DNA of 44,706 nucleotides from Clostridiales bacterium (GTDB lineage: Bacteria > Bacillota > Clostridia > Lachnospirales > WQUN01): assembly GCA_031287685.1 (NCBI GenBank), contig JAITSQ010000003.1:1-44706 (forward strand). The letters are read 5' to 3'. The translations under genes and the position numbers were made by a program. The notes below the pieces were generated by a model that was not told the DNA's origin, ran no database searches, and was given only the letters and a program-made list of their open reading frames with translations. Of this stretch, positions 34,473 to 43,795 are shown piece by piece. Every line of letters starts with the position of its first letter. Position 1 is the stretch's first letter.

Positions 34473-34582
34473 TAATACGAATTCCGATATGAACCATTTC
34501 GTCAGAGGGAAGTGAAGCGCCGGAGGGCGCCGAGCGTTTTGACCGAACGACGGAATGCGTGAATATGGGATTCGTATAAGAA
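34473..34582. repeat. ~110-nt imperfect palindrome between tig and clpP
   Basis: TATAATACGAATTCCGATAT at the left and ATATGGGATTCGTATAAG at the right are inverted repeats. Inner arms pair ATTTCGTC with the GACGGAAT region, with a GC-rich apex (GGCGCC near 34538). It shares the ATTCCG-ATAT end layout with the other ~105-nt palindromes but differs in the middle. It fills the tig-clpP gap and could attenuate read-through. Confidence 0.7.
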
Positions 34583-34594
34583 GGAGGAAGAAAA

Positions 34595-35188
34595 TTGAGT
34601 TTAGTGCCTTTTGTAATCGAGCAGACGAACAGGGGGGAGCGGTCCTACGACATATACTCCCGCTTGCTTAAGGACAGGATAGTCTTTTTGGGGGAGGAGG
34701 TCACGGACGTGTCCGCCAACCTCATAGTGGCGCAGCTCCTTTTCCTTGACGCGGAGGACCCGGAAAAGGACATAAATTTTTATATCAACAGCCCCGGCGG
34801 CTCCGTGTCGGCGGGACTGGCCATTTACGACACAATGAGGTACCTCAAGTCCGACGTGTCCACGATATGCGTGGGCCTGGCGGCCTCTATGGGCGCGTTC
34901 CTGCTGGCGGGGGGCGCGAAGGGCAAGCGGTACGCCCTGCCTAACGCGGAGATTATGATTCACCAGCCCGCGGGCGGCTTCCGAGGGCAGGCGACGGATA
35001 TTCAAATCCACGCCAACCAGATTCTTAAAAAGAAAGCCCAGCTGAACAGGATTCTCGCGGAAAACACGGGCAAGCCTCTCGAGTCCCTCGCCGCCGACGT
35101 GGAGCGGGATTATTATATGGACGCGGGCGAAGCGCGGGAATACGGGATTATCGACACCGTTATAACGAGTTCAAAGAAGCAGCCTTGA
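34595..35188 (+). CDS. clpP: ATP-dependent Clp protease proteolytic subunit
   Basis: The 197-residue serine protease has the catalytic triad Ser98 ([11 protein letters not shown]), His123 (MIHQPAGG) and Asp172 (VERDYYMDA). IVFLGEEV and [17 protein letters not shown] are typical. It starts at TTG 34595, with AAGGAGGAAG about 6 nt upstream; the N-terminus [19 protein letters not shown] aligns with the family at this point. It forms the 14-mer chamber fed by ClpX, whose gene follows. Confidence 0.97.
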   Translation: MSLVPFVIEQTNRGERSYDIYSRLLKDRIVFLGEEVTDVSANLIVAQLLFLDAEDPEKDINFYINSPGGSVSAGLAIYDTMRYLKSDVSTICVGLAASMGAFLLAGGAKGKRYALPNAEIMIHQPAGGFRGQATDIQIHANQILKKKAQLNRILAENTGKPLESLAADVERDYYMDAGEAREYGIIDTVITSSKKQP

Positions 35189-35242
35189 CGGCTTTAACGG
35201 GGGGGTTGGCTATGGACGCGCAAGCGGGTTGCGATAAAAAGG

Positions 35243-35287
35243 GTGTTTTTTCGGGCTTAAGCCCGAAAAAACACCGGGCAAGACAAA
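35243..35287 (+). repeat. Single palindromic unit between clpP and clpX
   Basis: GGTGTTTTTTCGGGCTT (35247-35263) and AAGCCCGAAAAAACACC (35264-35280) form a perfect 17-bp inverted repeat with no loop, followed by GGGCAAGA. The ACACCGGGCAAG flank identifies it as a member of the element family. The rest of the 35189-35340 gap shows only the clpX RBS (GCGAGGATAA). Confidence 0.85.
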
Positions 35288-35340
35288 GCTCCTTTGCGTA
35301 CGAATCTCACAAACAACAAACCTTTAAGCGAGGATAACTT

Positions 35341-36660
35341 ATGGACATAAAGGACATAAAAGAGCAGAAATCACGCCGGTGCGCTTTTTGCGGCAAATCG
35401 GGGGAGCAGGGGGTTCAGCTTGTGCACGGGCCGAACACCGCCATATGCAGCGAGTGTATCGACCTGTGCGTGGACGCCCTTGAGGTAAACGCGGCGGCGC
35501 AGGCGGACACGCTTTCCGAGGAGGACGTTATGCCCACTCCGAAAGAAATCGTGGAGATGCTTGACGAATACGTCATCGGGCAGGACAGGGCGAAAAAGGC
35601 CCTGGCCGTCTCCGTGTACAACCATTATAAGCGCGTTTTTTCCGACGCGGGGCGCCGGAGCGAGGTTGAGATTCAAAAGAGCAATATCCTGCTGGTCGGC
35701 TCGACGGGCGTGGGCAAGACCTTTCTGGCGCAGACGCTGGCCAAGCTCCTGCACGTGCCCTTCGCTATGGCGGACGCGACCGCGCTGACGGAGGCGGGCT
35801 ATGTGGGCGAGGATGTGGAGAACATTCTCCTGCGCTTGATTCAGGCCGCGGACGGGGATATAGCCGTGGCGGAGCGCGGCATTATATATATAGACGAAAT
35901 CGACAAGATTTCCCGCCGCTCCGACAACCCGTCCATAACCCGCGACGTAAGCGGGGAGGGCGTTCAGCAAGCGCTTCTTAAAATCCTGGAGGGGACCGTG
36001 GCGAACGTCCCGCCGCAGGGCGGGCGCAAGCACCCGCACCAGGAGTTTCTGCAGATAAACACGAACAACATTCTGTTTATTTGCGGCGGCGCCTTCGACG
36101 GTATTGACAAGGTTATTGAGCGCCGGCTGAATAAAAAGGTCATCGGGTTCGGCGCGGAGCACGGCGACAAGAAAGAGATAGCCTCCGGGGAAATCCTCAA
36201 GGAGCTTTCGCCGGACGATTTGCATAAATACGGCCTGATACCGGAGCTTATCGGGCGGCTTCCCGTTGTGGTGACGCTCGACGTGCTGAACGAGGAGGCG
36301 CTTGTGGCTATTTTGAGCAAGCCGAAAAACGCCATAACGAAGCAGTACAAGACGCTTTTTGAGATGGACAACGTGACGCTTGAGTTTGAGGACGAGGCTC
36401 TCGCGGAAATCGCGAGGCAGGCGCTTGAGCGGAAGACGGGCGCGCGCGGCCTCCGGGCGATTGTCGAGGGCTTTATGCTGGAAATAATGTATGAAATCCC
36501 CTCAAACAAGATTATCGAGAAGTGCGTCATTACGAAAGACGTCGTGCAAAACGGCGCCAAGCCGGAGGTTGTGGAGAATGAGAACAGGCCGCTTCTGGCT
36601 AAAAGGGCGGTCATCGCCAAGCCGGTAAAAACGAAGCAGCGGCGAAAAAAAACCGGATAG
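35341..36660 (+). CDS. clpX: ATP-dependent Clp protease ATP-binding subunit ClpX
   Basis: The 439-residue unfoldase has an N-terminal Zn finger ([10 protein letters not shown]... ICSECIDLC), Walker A GSTGVGKT (about 120-127), Walker [11 protein letters not shown], the pore loop GYVGEDVE, the RKHPHQEF loop, and the IGF loop for ClpP docking (KVIGFGAE). Sensor-2 GARGLRAI is intact. It delivers tagged substrates to ClpP. Confidence 0.97.
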   Translation: MDIKDIKEQKSRRCAFCGKSGEQGVQLVHGPNTAICSECIDLCVDALEVNAAAQADTLSEEDVMPTPKEIVEMLDEYVIGQDRAKKALAVSVYNHYKRVFSDAGRRSEVEIQKSNILLVGSTGVGKTFLAQTLAKLLHVPFAMADATALTEAGYVGEDVENILLRLIQAADGDIAVAERGIIYIDEIDKISRRSDNPSITRDVSGEGVQQALLKILEGTVANVPPQGGRKHPHQEFLQINTNNILFICGGAFDGIDKVIERRLNKKVIGFGAEHGDKKEIASGEILKELSPDDLHKYGLIPELIGRLPVVVTLDVLNEEALVAILSKPKNAITKQYKTLFEMDNVTLEFEDEALAEIARQALERKTGARGLRAIVEGFMLEIMYEIPSNKIIEKCVITKDVVQNGAKPEVVENENRPLLAKRAVIAKPVKTKQRRKKTG

Positions 36661-36711
36661 GCGGCTGGGCTTAGGCGTTCCGCGCGTTCTTTTTGCGGGC
36701 GCGAGGTAAAA

Positions 36712-37587
36712 TTAGTCAGTCAGCGTAAATTCTTGCCCGGTTCTTTCGCAGTAGGCGCGGAGAGCCTCCGCCGTCTCAAGGACGCTTTCCGCCGGGGTGG
36801 AGGTGCCGCCGGCGATCAGGACGGTTTCCGCGTTTTTAAGCGCGTCTGTGTCAAGCTCCTCCGCGCGGGATATAAGCGCGGACTTCGCGCGGGCTTTGGC
36901 GGTTTCATAGAGCTTCCGCGTGTTGGAGCTTTCCGGCCCGCCGACAATCACGCAAAAATCGGCCTTCGCCGCCAATTCCGCGACTTTCCGCCGCCGGAGC
37001 GCGGTCGCGTCGCATATCGTTTCAAAAACCCGCAGCCGCGGCAGGATTTTTTGGGCGAAAGCGGCGATTTCGCCGAAGGTTTCCCGCTCGAAAGTCGTCT
37101 GCGCCACAAGAACGGCCCCGCGGCTTCCGAAGCCCGCCGCCGCCTTTTCCGGCAGGAGGGCGCGGGCTTCGCCCAAATTGCCGACGATTAGCTTGCGCCC
37201 TTGCCCCCGGCCAAAAATCCCCCGAACCTCCGGGTGCCGCTCTTTTCCGATAATGATAAAATCCCCGTCGGTTTCTTCCATAATACGGTGGATTTTTTTG
37301 ACGTGCGGGCAAGTTTTGTCAATCAAGCGCGCGCCGCGCGCCGAAAGCGCGTCCGTGACGGCTTTGGGCACGCCGTGCGCCCGGATAACGACGGGGTTTT
37401 CGCATTTTTCCGGCAGTTCGTCCGGGCTGTGGAGGATTTTACAGCCGCCCGCCGTCAAATCTCCCATAATTACGGGATTGTTGACTATTTCGCCGTACAG
37501 GAAGCAGGGCTGATGCTCTCTCGCGGCGGCGACGGCCAGGCGCACGCCGTAGCAGAAACCTGTCTCTTCGGGGATAACGCATTGCAT
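36712..37587 (-). CDS. ispH: 4-hydroxy-3-methylbut-2-enyl diphosphate reductase (LytB)
   Basis: The 291-residue enzyme keeps the three Fe-S cysteines at Cys12 (TGFCYGV), Cys93 (DKTCPHVKKIH) and Cys192 (ETICDATALR). His-containing motifs VIRAHGVP and GKERHPEVRG, and GGPESSNTRKLYE, are also typical. It makes IPP and DMAPP in the last step of the MEP pathway. In some Clostridia ispH is fused to ribosomal S1 domains; here it is the short form. It is divergent from the deacetylase gene. Confidence 0.96.
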   Translation of the reverse strand: MQCVIPEETGFCYGVRLAVAAAREHQPCFLYGEIVNNPVIMGDLTAGGCKILHSPDELPEKCENPVVIRAHGVPKAVTDALSARGARLIDKTCPHVKKIHRIMEETDGDFIIIGKERHPEVRGIFGRGQGRKLIVGNLGEARALLPEKAAAGFGSRGAVLVAQTTFERETFGEIAAFAQKILPRLRVFETICDATALRRRKVAELAAKADFCVIVGGPESSNTRKLYETAKARAKSALISRAEELDTDALKNAETVLIAGGTSTPAESVLETAEALRAYCERTGQEFTLTD

Positions 37588-37642
37588 AAGACGACCCGCC
37601 CTTTAATAAAATGTACGAACAGCATATTGGGTTGGTGAACAA

Positions 37643-38413
37643 ATGACATTTCGGAAAATTTTCGCGCTGGCGGCCCTGCTGGCCGTTGTGACCGCGTTCG
37701 GCAGGAGCGGGGGCAGGGTGGCCGTGGCCGCCGCGAAGCTGGTGTATTCGGACGAGAGCAAAAAGCCGCTCCCGATTTATTCCGTTGAAACGCCGGAGAA
37801 GAAAATCGCCGTCACGTTCGACGCGGCCTGGGGAGACTCTGATTGCGGGCGTTTGCTTGAGATTCTGGAGGATTTTGACGCGAAGGCCACTTTTTTCGTA
37901 TGCGGCTACTGGGCGGAAAAATACCCGGAAACTATAAGAAAAATTCAAGAGGCGGGGCACGAAATCGGCAACCACGGCGATACCCACGCCCACGTGGCCC
38001 GGCTTGACCGGGAGGGCAACCTTAAGGAAATCAAGGGCGCGCACGAGAAGGTCCGGGCGCTTCTCGGAACGGAAATGACCGTTTACCGCCCGCCCTACGG
38101 GGAGTATAACGACACGGTGATTAACGCCGCGCGGGAGGCGGGGTATTACCCTATTCAGTGGGACGTGGACAGCCACGACTGGATGAAAAAGGGGGCGGAG
38201 CGCGAGGTTTCGCAGGTTCTGCGGCATAAAAACCTCGGCTCCGGCAGTATTCTGCTGTTTCATTGCGACACGCCCGACACCCCGGAGGCCCTGCCGCGAA
38301 TCCTTTCCGAGCTGAAAAAACAAGGGTATGAGTTCGTCTCCGTGAGCGAGCTTATAATGAAAAGCCGCTATTATATCGACGTAAACGGGCGGCAGCGAGA
38401 GCTGGGGAGCTGA
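37643..38413 (+). CDS. Polysaccharide deacetylase, PdaB-like (sporulation type)
   Basis: The 256-residue protein has an N-terminal signal/anchor (about 5-33, FALAALLAVVTAFG) and a NodB domain (about 53-235): motif 1 as TFDAAWGDSD, motif 2 GNHGDTHAHV (HxxxH-type metal ligands), motif 3 RPPYGEYND, motif 4 WDVDSHDW, motif 5 ILLFHCD. TFDAAWG in place of TFDDG is characteristic of the PdaB/YlxY group, linked to spore peptidoglycan. No strong RBS is visible at the ATG. It acts outside the cytoplasmic membrane. Confidence 0.9.
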   Translation: MTFRKIFALAALLAVVTAFGRSGGRVAVAAAKLVYSDESKKPLPIYSVETPEKKIAVTFDAAWGDSDCGRLLEILEDFDAKATFFVCGYWAEKYPETIRKIQEAGHEIGNHGDTHAHVARLDREGNLKEIKGAHEKVRALLGTEMTVYRPPYGEYNDTVINAAREAGYYPIQWDVDSHDWMKKGAEREVSQVLRHKNLGSGSILLFHCDTPDTPEALPRILSELKKQGYEFVSVSELIMKSRYYIDVNGRQRELGS

Positions 38414-38423
38414 GAATAAAATC

Positions 38424-38451
38424 AAAAACGCCGCCGTATTTCGGGCGTTTT
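38424..38451 (-). terminator. Possible terminator between the deacetylase gene and bioY
   Basis: AAAACGCC and GGCGTTTT form an 8-bp stem; on the minus strand the stem ends in GTTTTTGATTTTA. It lies where bioY (minus) would terminate and may act in both directions. Confidence 0.55.
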
Positions 38452-38502
38452 CGCGATGTTTTTCGCTCAGGCTCAAAACGCCGGCTTGTTTACGTCCGCG
38501 TT

Positions 38503-39063
38503 CTACCGCCGCTCCGCGATCAGCGGGGCGGCCTTGCTGGCGATAAGCGCCGCCGCGACGCTTTTAATCGCGTCGCCAGGCAGGAAAATCAAGCAGCCGT
38601 ACTGAAGCGCGTAGGCCCAGCCTCTGTCCGAATGGATAACCTGCTTCAGAATAAGATACATATACGGCACGCCGCACAGATACACCACGAGGGAAGCCGC
38701 CGCCGCCGCGAGCAGGTATCCGCCGAACCCCTTGGCCCTTTGCGCGATAATTCCCGCGACGGCCGCGGCGGGCACGAACCCAAGCGCGAAGCCGAAAGAC
38801 GGCTTAAACACGTACATTATCCCGCCGCCGCCGGCAAAAACCGGCAGGCCGCAGAGTCCCAAGATAAGGAAAACCGCCTGTGAGAGCGCGCCGTACCGAG
38901 CGCCCAAAAAAAGCCCCGACGTGATGACAAAAAGCGTCTGCAGCGTGATGGGCGTAATGAAAAATGGAATCTGAAGCTTTGAGCCGACCACCGTCAGCGC
39001 CGCGAACAGCGCCGCCAGAATCATTTTTCGCGTGTCGAGTTTTGCCGCCGTTTTTTCTTTCAT
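38503..39063 (-). CDS. bioY: Biotin transporter BioY (ECF S component)
   Basis: The 186-residue, six-helix membrane protein has typical BioY features: ALTVVGSKLQIPF near the N-terminus, FFITPITLQTLFVITSGLFLGARYGALSQ, and IFLPGDAIKSVAAAL near the C-terminus. It is the substrate-binding subunit of the biotin uptake ECF transporter; EcfA and EcfT are not in the window, so a shared module is expected. It starts 14 nt after the FMN-binding gene. No biotin operator was recognised. Confidence 0.93.
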   Translation of the reverse strand: MKEKTAAKLDTRKMILAALFAALTVVGSKLQIPFFITPITLQTLFVITSGLFLGARYGALSQAVFLILGLCGLPVFAGGGGIMYVFKPSFGFALGFVPAAAVAGIIAQRAKGFGGYLLAAAAASLVVYLCGVPYMYLILKQVIHSDRGWAYALQYGCLIFLPGDAIKSVAAALIASKAAPLIAERR

Positions 39064-39077
39064 TAAAAAATTACCCC

Positions 39078-39566
39078 CTAGGTTTCGTTAGTTTCGCCAG
39101 ACACGTAGGCCACGTTCCGGTCCCCCTTTCGGGAATGTTCTATGGCGGCCTGCGCCAGAAGCCGAAAAGACGCGTGAGAATTGGTGGCGCCGGTTATGGC
39201 GTCAACCCGCGCGGGGTTTTGGGTTTTTAGCAGGGCCGCCGAATAAAGGCGCGTGTATTCGTTCGGGTAAGTGCCGGAAAGAGCGTTCATCTCGCGCATA
39301 TAATTCATATCCCACGATTTTATGAAGCCGGACGGGTTTTTCGCGTTATACTCAACCGAGATAATCTCCCCGGAATTGACGTAAATCGTCACGAATTCCT
39401 TCCAGCCGTGCGTATCGAAATCGGCCATTTCGGCGGTGTAATAGCCGTCCGAAAGGGCGAAGCTGTTCGGCCGCGAAAGCCCCGCGAATTCGTAAATAAG
39501 GGCGAGAGCCATAAGTAAAGCCAATGCCGCTATAGCGGCTATTTTTTTGCGCAATGTCATCACCAT
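39078..39566 (-). CDS. Membrane-anchored FMN-binding domain protein
   Basis: The 162-residue protein has an N-terminal anchor (about 9-28) and an FMN-binding domain with the flavinylation motif DAITGATNS, in which Thr128 would carry covalent FMN added by ApbE. Such extracytoplasmic flavoproteins act in electron transfer. It precedes bioY and may be co-transcribed. The promoter -10 box lies only 4 nt before the ATG at 39566, so the transcript may be leaderless or begin at the in-frame ATG at 39560. Confidence 0.87.
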   Translation of the reverse strand: MVMTLRKKIAAIAALALLMALALIYEFAGLSRPNSFALSDGYYTAEMADFDTHGWKEFVTIYVNSGEIISVEYNAKNPSGFIKSWDMNYMREMNALSGTYPNEYTRLYSAALLKTQNPARVDAITGATNSHASFRLLAQAAIEHSRKGDRNVAYVSGETNET

Positions 39567-39570
39567 TTAT

Positions 39571-39599
39571 ATTATAACATATATTTTTGAGTTTTGCAA
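39571..39599 (-). promoter_or_regulatory. Sigma-A promoter abutting the FMN-binding gene
   Basis: On the minus strand TTGCAA (39599-39594), 17-bp spacer, TATAAT (39576-39571), then ATAA and ATG. Expected transcription start falls at or within the start codon. Confidence 0.75.
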
Positions 39600-39709
39600 A
39601 ATTTATTTTTGGAAACTCAGGCGGCGGCGGCGAAGAACTATAAAACTTTATAGAAAAGGCGGTTTGAATCTTTGCGCTTAAATGAACCGCCGTCAGACAG
39701 CTTAAAATC

Positions 39710-39931
39710 GTGAATAAATTTGCGAAAAAAGTTAAAAACCCCGTAATACATTTCTCTATTCCGCGCGGAAAGCGGAGGACGGAAAAAAGTTTGTATTCGT
39801 GGACAGAGTTTTGCGAAGCCTGCGAGCGCGAGTTTGCAATGGTTGAAACTTACCGAAAATTAGCGGTTGCGGAAAAACAAAAACGGCGCGGATTATTCTG
39901 CGGGATTTTGAACAAAAAATCAAACGAATAA
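39710..39931 (+). CDS. Small hypothetical protein
   Basis: This 73-residue, strongly basic protein (KKVKNP, RGKRRTEK, EKQKRRG) has a GTG start and no strong RBS. I do not recognise it. The segment SWTEFCEACEREFAMVETYRKL looks helical. It lies at the start of the AT-richer region and 24 nt before another small gene. It could be of mobile-element origin, but nothing proves that. Confidence 0.5.
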   Translation: MNKFAKKVKNPVIHFSIPRGKRRTEKSLYSWTEFCEACEREFAMVETYRKLAVAEKQKRRGLFCGILNKKSNE

Positions 39932-39955
39932 ATATAGAAAGGCGGAGTGAAAATT

Positions 39956-40189
39956 ATGACAACATACAAAACGAAAACCGAGAACGGGATGACGCATTAC
40001 TGGTGCGAGGAGGACAAGATGTATTACCCGGAATATCGGACGAACGAGGAAACCGGGATAACCTGCAAGCTGAACCCGGAGCAATTCGTGTATTACGCGG
40101 AGCTGGAATACACGAGCGGTCCGGAGGAACAGGAATTGGTGGAGGAGCCAACCGACCGCTGCTTTTTTATGCCCTTTATTAAGGAATAA
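39956..40189 (+). CDS. Small hypothetical protein
   Basis: This 77-residue acidic protein has YWCEEDKMYYPEY and CKLNPEQFVYYAELEYT. The ATG at 39956 is preferred over a GTG at 39947 because AAAGGCGG lies about 10 nt upstream of the ATG and abuts the GTG. The family is not recognised. It resembles in size the small cargo proteins found beside mobile elements, but that is only a guess. Confidence 0.6.
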   Translation: MTTYKTKTENGMTHYWCEEDKMYYPEYRTNEETGITCKLNPEQFVYYAELEYTSGPEEQELVEEPTDRCFFMPFIKE

Positions 40190-40209
40190 TTACGATTTTC
40201 ACAATCCAT

Positions 40210-40261
40210 GCGTCTGAGTGACGCGGTTTTGGCGCAGGAAAAGCCGAGAGTTATTCTCGGC
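40210..40261 (+). other. Two tandem hairpins upstream of the cellulose-binding gene
   Basis: GCGTC/GACGC (40210-40224) and GCCGAGA/TCTCGGC (40243-40261), each with a 5-nt loop. They lie upstream of the promoter at 40347, so they are not in that transcript's leader. No known riboswitch motif was matched. Confidence 0.45.
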
Positions 40262-40346
40262 CGCATGACCGGCAGCTTGCTTATACGCCTACAAGTACAG
40301 ATTATAAAAAATCTTTCAAAAAACCACAAATTTTTCAACATAGGGT

Positions 40347-40375
40347 ATTGACATAATCCTACAGATAGTGTAATA
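40347..40375 (+). promoter_or_regulatory. Sigma-A promoter of the cellulose-binding gene
   Basis: TTGACA (40347-40352), 17-bp spacer, TAATAT (40370-40375). The ATG at 40438 follows about 60 nt later, with AAGGAGG 7 nt upstream of it. Confidence 0.85.
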
Positions 40376-40437
40376 TTACAATATCATTACAAAAATCCAT
40401 ATAGTGAATTTTAATGTTCTTACTAAGGAGGCTTTTT

Positions 40438-41893
40438 ATGACCACTAAGAAAACTGTTGGCACCAAGAGGATTACGAAGAAACTTACCCAAGGTACAAGC
40501 TTTATTCTCGCGTTTATTATTGCGCTTCTAAACTTCTCTTTCACAAAGGCTTTTGCGGACAACTCAACCACGTTTCAGTCTGACGGCTTTCAAGTAACGT
40601 ACAGAATCACGAACGAGTATGGGAATACCCAAAACGTCCAAGTCACTCTTAAAAACCTCGGCGAAATCGAAAACATCTGGAACGCTTCGGTTACGCCGAA
40701 TGACGATGGTACGGTTTCGATTAAAAACGCTTATCATAACGCCGACATAACTCCCGGCACCGAAGTGCTATATGGCTACAATCTTAAAAATTCTACGGGC
40801 AAACCCGTCAATTTCCAACGTCTATATGGTCGCGCTCCGAAAAACGACGGATTTTCGGTTTCTTATAACGTATTGAGCGACTGGGGCACGGGTTTTAGCT
40901 CAAACATCCAAATCAAAAATGACTCGACCGTCCCGATTATGGACTGGGAGCTTACTTTCGACGCGAATGCGGCATCGTTAACCGCGTACAACGCCAATAT
41001 CTCAAAAACTCAGGACAATAAATTTGTCATCATCGGTGCGCAAGGCGGTTACAACATACCGGCGGGCGGGAACGTTTATATCTCTTTGGGTGGTACGAGC
41101 GCCTCTGACAGCTTGTCGGGTTTTGTTTTGACGGAATCAATAACCGATTATGTTCCGAACAATACACCTGAACCGCCCGTAAATCCCCCCAACGAAGACG
41201 GCAGTTTCGTCAAGATTATCAACGATGGCTACGGCACGGAATATAAAGTAAGCGGCTTGAGTGAAGCGGTAAACGATGTTACCATTAGTAAAGCGGAATC
41301 TCTTTCTTCTCAAAATTTGTTGGCTGTTTATGGGAATCGCTATTCGGTCGCGCCGGCGGACGTTTTACGTATTGACGTTCCGCAGGACGCCGGAATGGTT
41401 TATATAGAAGCCGTGTTTAATGAAATGCCCGAAACAATCCTTAAAGTCCTTGATGAGGACACTTTTGAGTGGATGCCGTATTTTGTTGACGACGAAACGA
41501 ATGCCGCAACTATCTATACAGCTGAAAGCATCACCTTTATACCCGTATGCTACGCGCAAACGGAAATCATTGAAGAATTCACGGAAACACGGCAATTACG
41601 CCAAAGCAGGGCTCAAGTTACTGATGTGCCGCGTCATTTTGAGATTCTCGAAAATCAAAATGGTCATTTAAGAGTACGCTTAAGCGACCTGAAAAATAAT
41701 TTTAAAAGCTATAAAAAAGCTTTGAACCCATACTCCAAAGTGGTTATGTATGCTGATGCGTCCAAACCACCGTTAAGGCGCTTAGGTAATGACATTGACA
41801 ATTCTGTGTGTGTGAATTCCGTTTTGACTTGCCCGAAAGCGGAGTTTACAGCATTGCGATTAAGAATGTAGTTCAAGGTCTTTTGGGTTCATA
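40438..41893 (+). pseudogene. Secreted cellulose-binding-domain protein, frameshifted near its 3' end
   Basis: The product has a signal peptide (about 14-38, LTQGTSFILAFIIALLNFSFTKAFA) and two tandem beta-sandwich repeats of the CBM2/cellulose-binding type (about 40-125 and 130-240; WNASVTPNDDGTVSIKNAYHN; MDWELTFDANAASLTAYNAN), then a Pro-rich linker and further beta-rich regions. The uninterrupted frame stops at 41871. However, the plausible C-terminus (FRFDLPESGVYSIAIKNVVQ) lies in another frame and ends at 41893. Removing one TG unit from the (TG)5 tract at 41814-41823 joins the frames. It is either a real lesion, a slippage site or a sequence error. Confidence 0.75.
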
Positions 41894-41919
41894 AAGAAGA
41901 AATAATTTGGAAGCAAGAT

Positions 41920-43729
41920 GTGTTTATTCAAAAATTCGATGGATCGAGCACATTTAAGCTATATCTGCTAAACGACTCGAGCATTGATTTGCTTGCAAGG
42001 AAGTTTTCGCCGATACTTTTATATGTTAAAGGTGAAAAATACTGGCCGATGTCGATTGACGATTTGTTTGATAGAATTGGCGGCTTTGGCATTGTTGATT
42101 TTCAACAGCCAGTTACCATCTTTGACAAGGCGTATGCAAAAACTGAGTCTATTCCTTTGCGGTCAGCAAAAGAGTTTATGGCGTATAATGGACATTCTGA
42201 ATACGTATTTAGCGTGTCCGACAGTTACAAGAGTACAAATTTCAGCGAAATATTTGGCAGTAGTGATAGAGCAACTGTGTACTACTCGTATTTCGAAGAT
42301 GGGTTGAAATTTTACATCAACTATCTGGCGCCAATATCAAGGTTGATTTAACGTGGGCTGAAATGGGCGGCGTTGATGAGTATTGGTTATACCGGAAATC
42401 GGCGGGCGAAAGCGATTACGGCGAACCAATGATAAGATTGCCCTTTGAGAATGGCGCTGAATCTGTTACTTGTTTTTCGGACGACGACGTGCAGGGAGGT
42501 CGGTATGCCTATAAGTTAGAGGGCGTAGTAATATTAAAGGACTCCGGCGGCAACGATGTTCCCATTAAAAGCAAGGCGGCAGAGATAGAAATCGAAGTCC
42601 CCGCTTCATTAGGGACGATAAGGGGTAGCGTGAAAAGCGCCATAGACGAGCGTCCTGTTGAAGGAGCGGTAATTTCGGCAACTCCGATTGACGATCAAGT
42701 TGGTTTGAAATCCGTTAACATTCCGTCAAATTCTTACGGCATGTTTGAGTTTGTCCTACCAGCAGATGTACGTTATGATGTGAAAATATCAAAAGACGGT
42801 TATATGGATGTTCAGTATAACAACGTAAGCGTACCCGCGGACGAAGTTATAAACATAGAAACCGTTTTGCAAATTCCATCTGAATACGAAGGACAGCGCG
42901 GCAATGCAACCGGTCGAATAGTAAACGCTTTAACAGGCGGCGGCGTACAAGGCGTCGCGATAAACGTAAGGCGCAATATGAACGCAAGTGAAAATGAGCA
43001 GGTTGTGAAAAGCGCGATTACAGATGGTTACGGCAATTTTGCGTTGAACGAATTGCCAACAGGCAATTATACTGCCGAGGCGAAAACTGACGGGTTTATT
43101 CCGCTGTATTTCAACTTTGTCTGCATTGGTGGACGCAACGTAAGTATAGGGGATAAACCTATTACCCCTACGCTTTCAAGCGACCAGATAAGAATTGTGT
43201 TGAGTTGGGGAGCCGATCCGCGCGATTTGGACTCGCATCTCGCAATGGGTTCAACGCATTTGTATTACGGCAATAGGAACGCGGCGGGCATTTCGCTGGA
43301 CACAGACAATGTGACCGGCTACGGGCCTGAAACGATTACCATAAATACAAACGAAGCCGCAGCAGGGGTGTACAATTACTACGTATACCTTTACTCAGGC
43401 TCAGGTTCTATCGGAAGTTCTCAAACCAAGGTTCGCGTATATTCGGGAGATACTTTGGTGAAAGAATATAACGCGCCAAGCTCGTTTTCGGAAAGGACAT
43501 GGAATGTTTTTAGCATAGATACGAGAGCGAAACAAATTACGGACTCGGCAAGTCCGTTAAGCAGAAGCTCTCGCTCGCTCGGCGGCAATAATGCGGAAGT
43601 TCAGATGATTTTGGAGGATATTGCGACCACGAAAAAGAGGATGATGTGTTCGACGACGAAATCATCGAACAAGAAACAAATGTTTCTGAGAATTCTCATG
43701 ATGTTGAGGACGCTGGAATGTATGAGTAA
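41920..43729 (+). pseudogene. Carboxypeptidase-regulatory-like / YfaP-like secreted protein, broken by at least two frameshifts
   Basis: Three reading frames carry consecutive parts. 41920-~42318 encodes a region with SPILLYVKGEKYWPMSIDDL, reminiscent of a Vps62-type motif. Frame then shifts to ~42320-43610 with an Fn3-like stretch (VDLTWAEMGGVDEYWLYRK), two carboxypeptidase-regulatory-like domains (GTIRGSVKSAIDERPVEGAV; GNATGRIVNALTGGGVQGVA) and a YfaP/DUF2135 domain (VLSWGADPRDLDSHLAMG). A second shift near 43610 leads to an acidic tail (EKEDDVFDDEIIEQETNVSE) ending at 43729. There is no good start at 41920 (GTG, no RBS), so it may once have been continuous with the gene upstream. Confidence 0.72.
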
Positions 43730-43795
43730 TGAATTCATTGCCGGAGCATGAAAAAATCAAACACGACGAGTAGCTTTGAACGGGAGTGTTATAAT

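Noticed and set aside
40200..40310. c-di-GMP riboswitch ahead of the cellulose-binding gene
   Set aside because: Hairpins are present but the conserved GEMM core motifs are not, and the region lies upstream of the promoter at 40347.
41800..41893. Programmed ribosomal frameshift at the (TG)5 tract
   Set aside because: No slippery heptamer or clear downstream stimulatory structure is seen, and other frame breaks follow in the same locus; decay, slippage mutation or sequence error is simpler.
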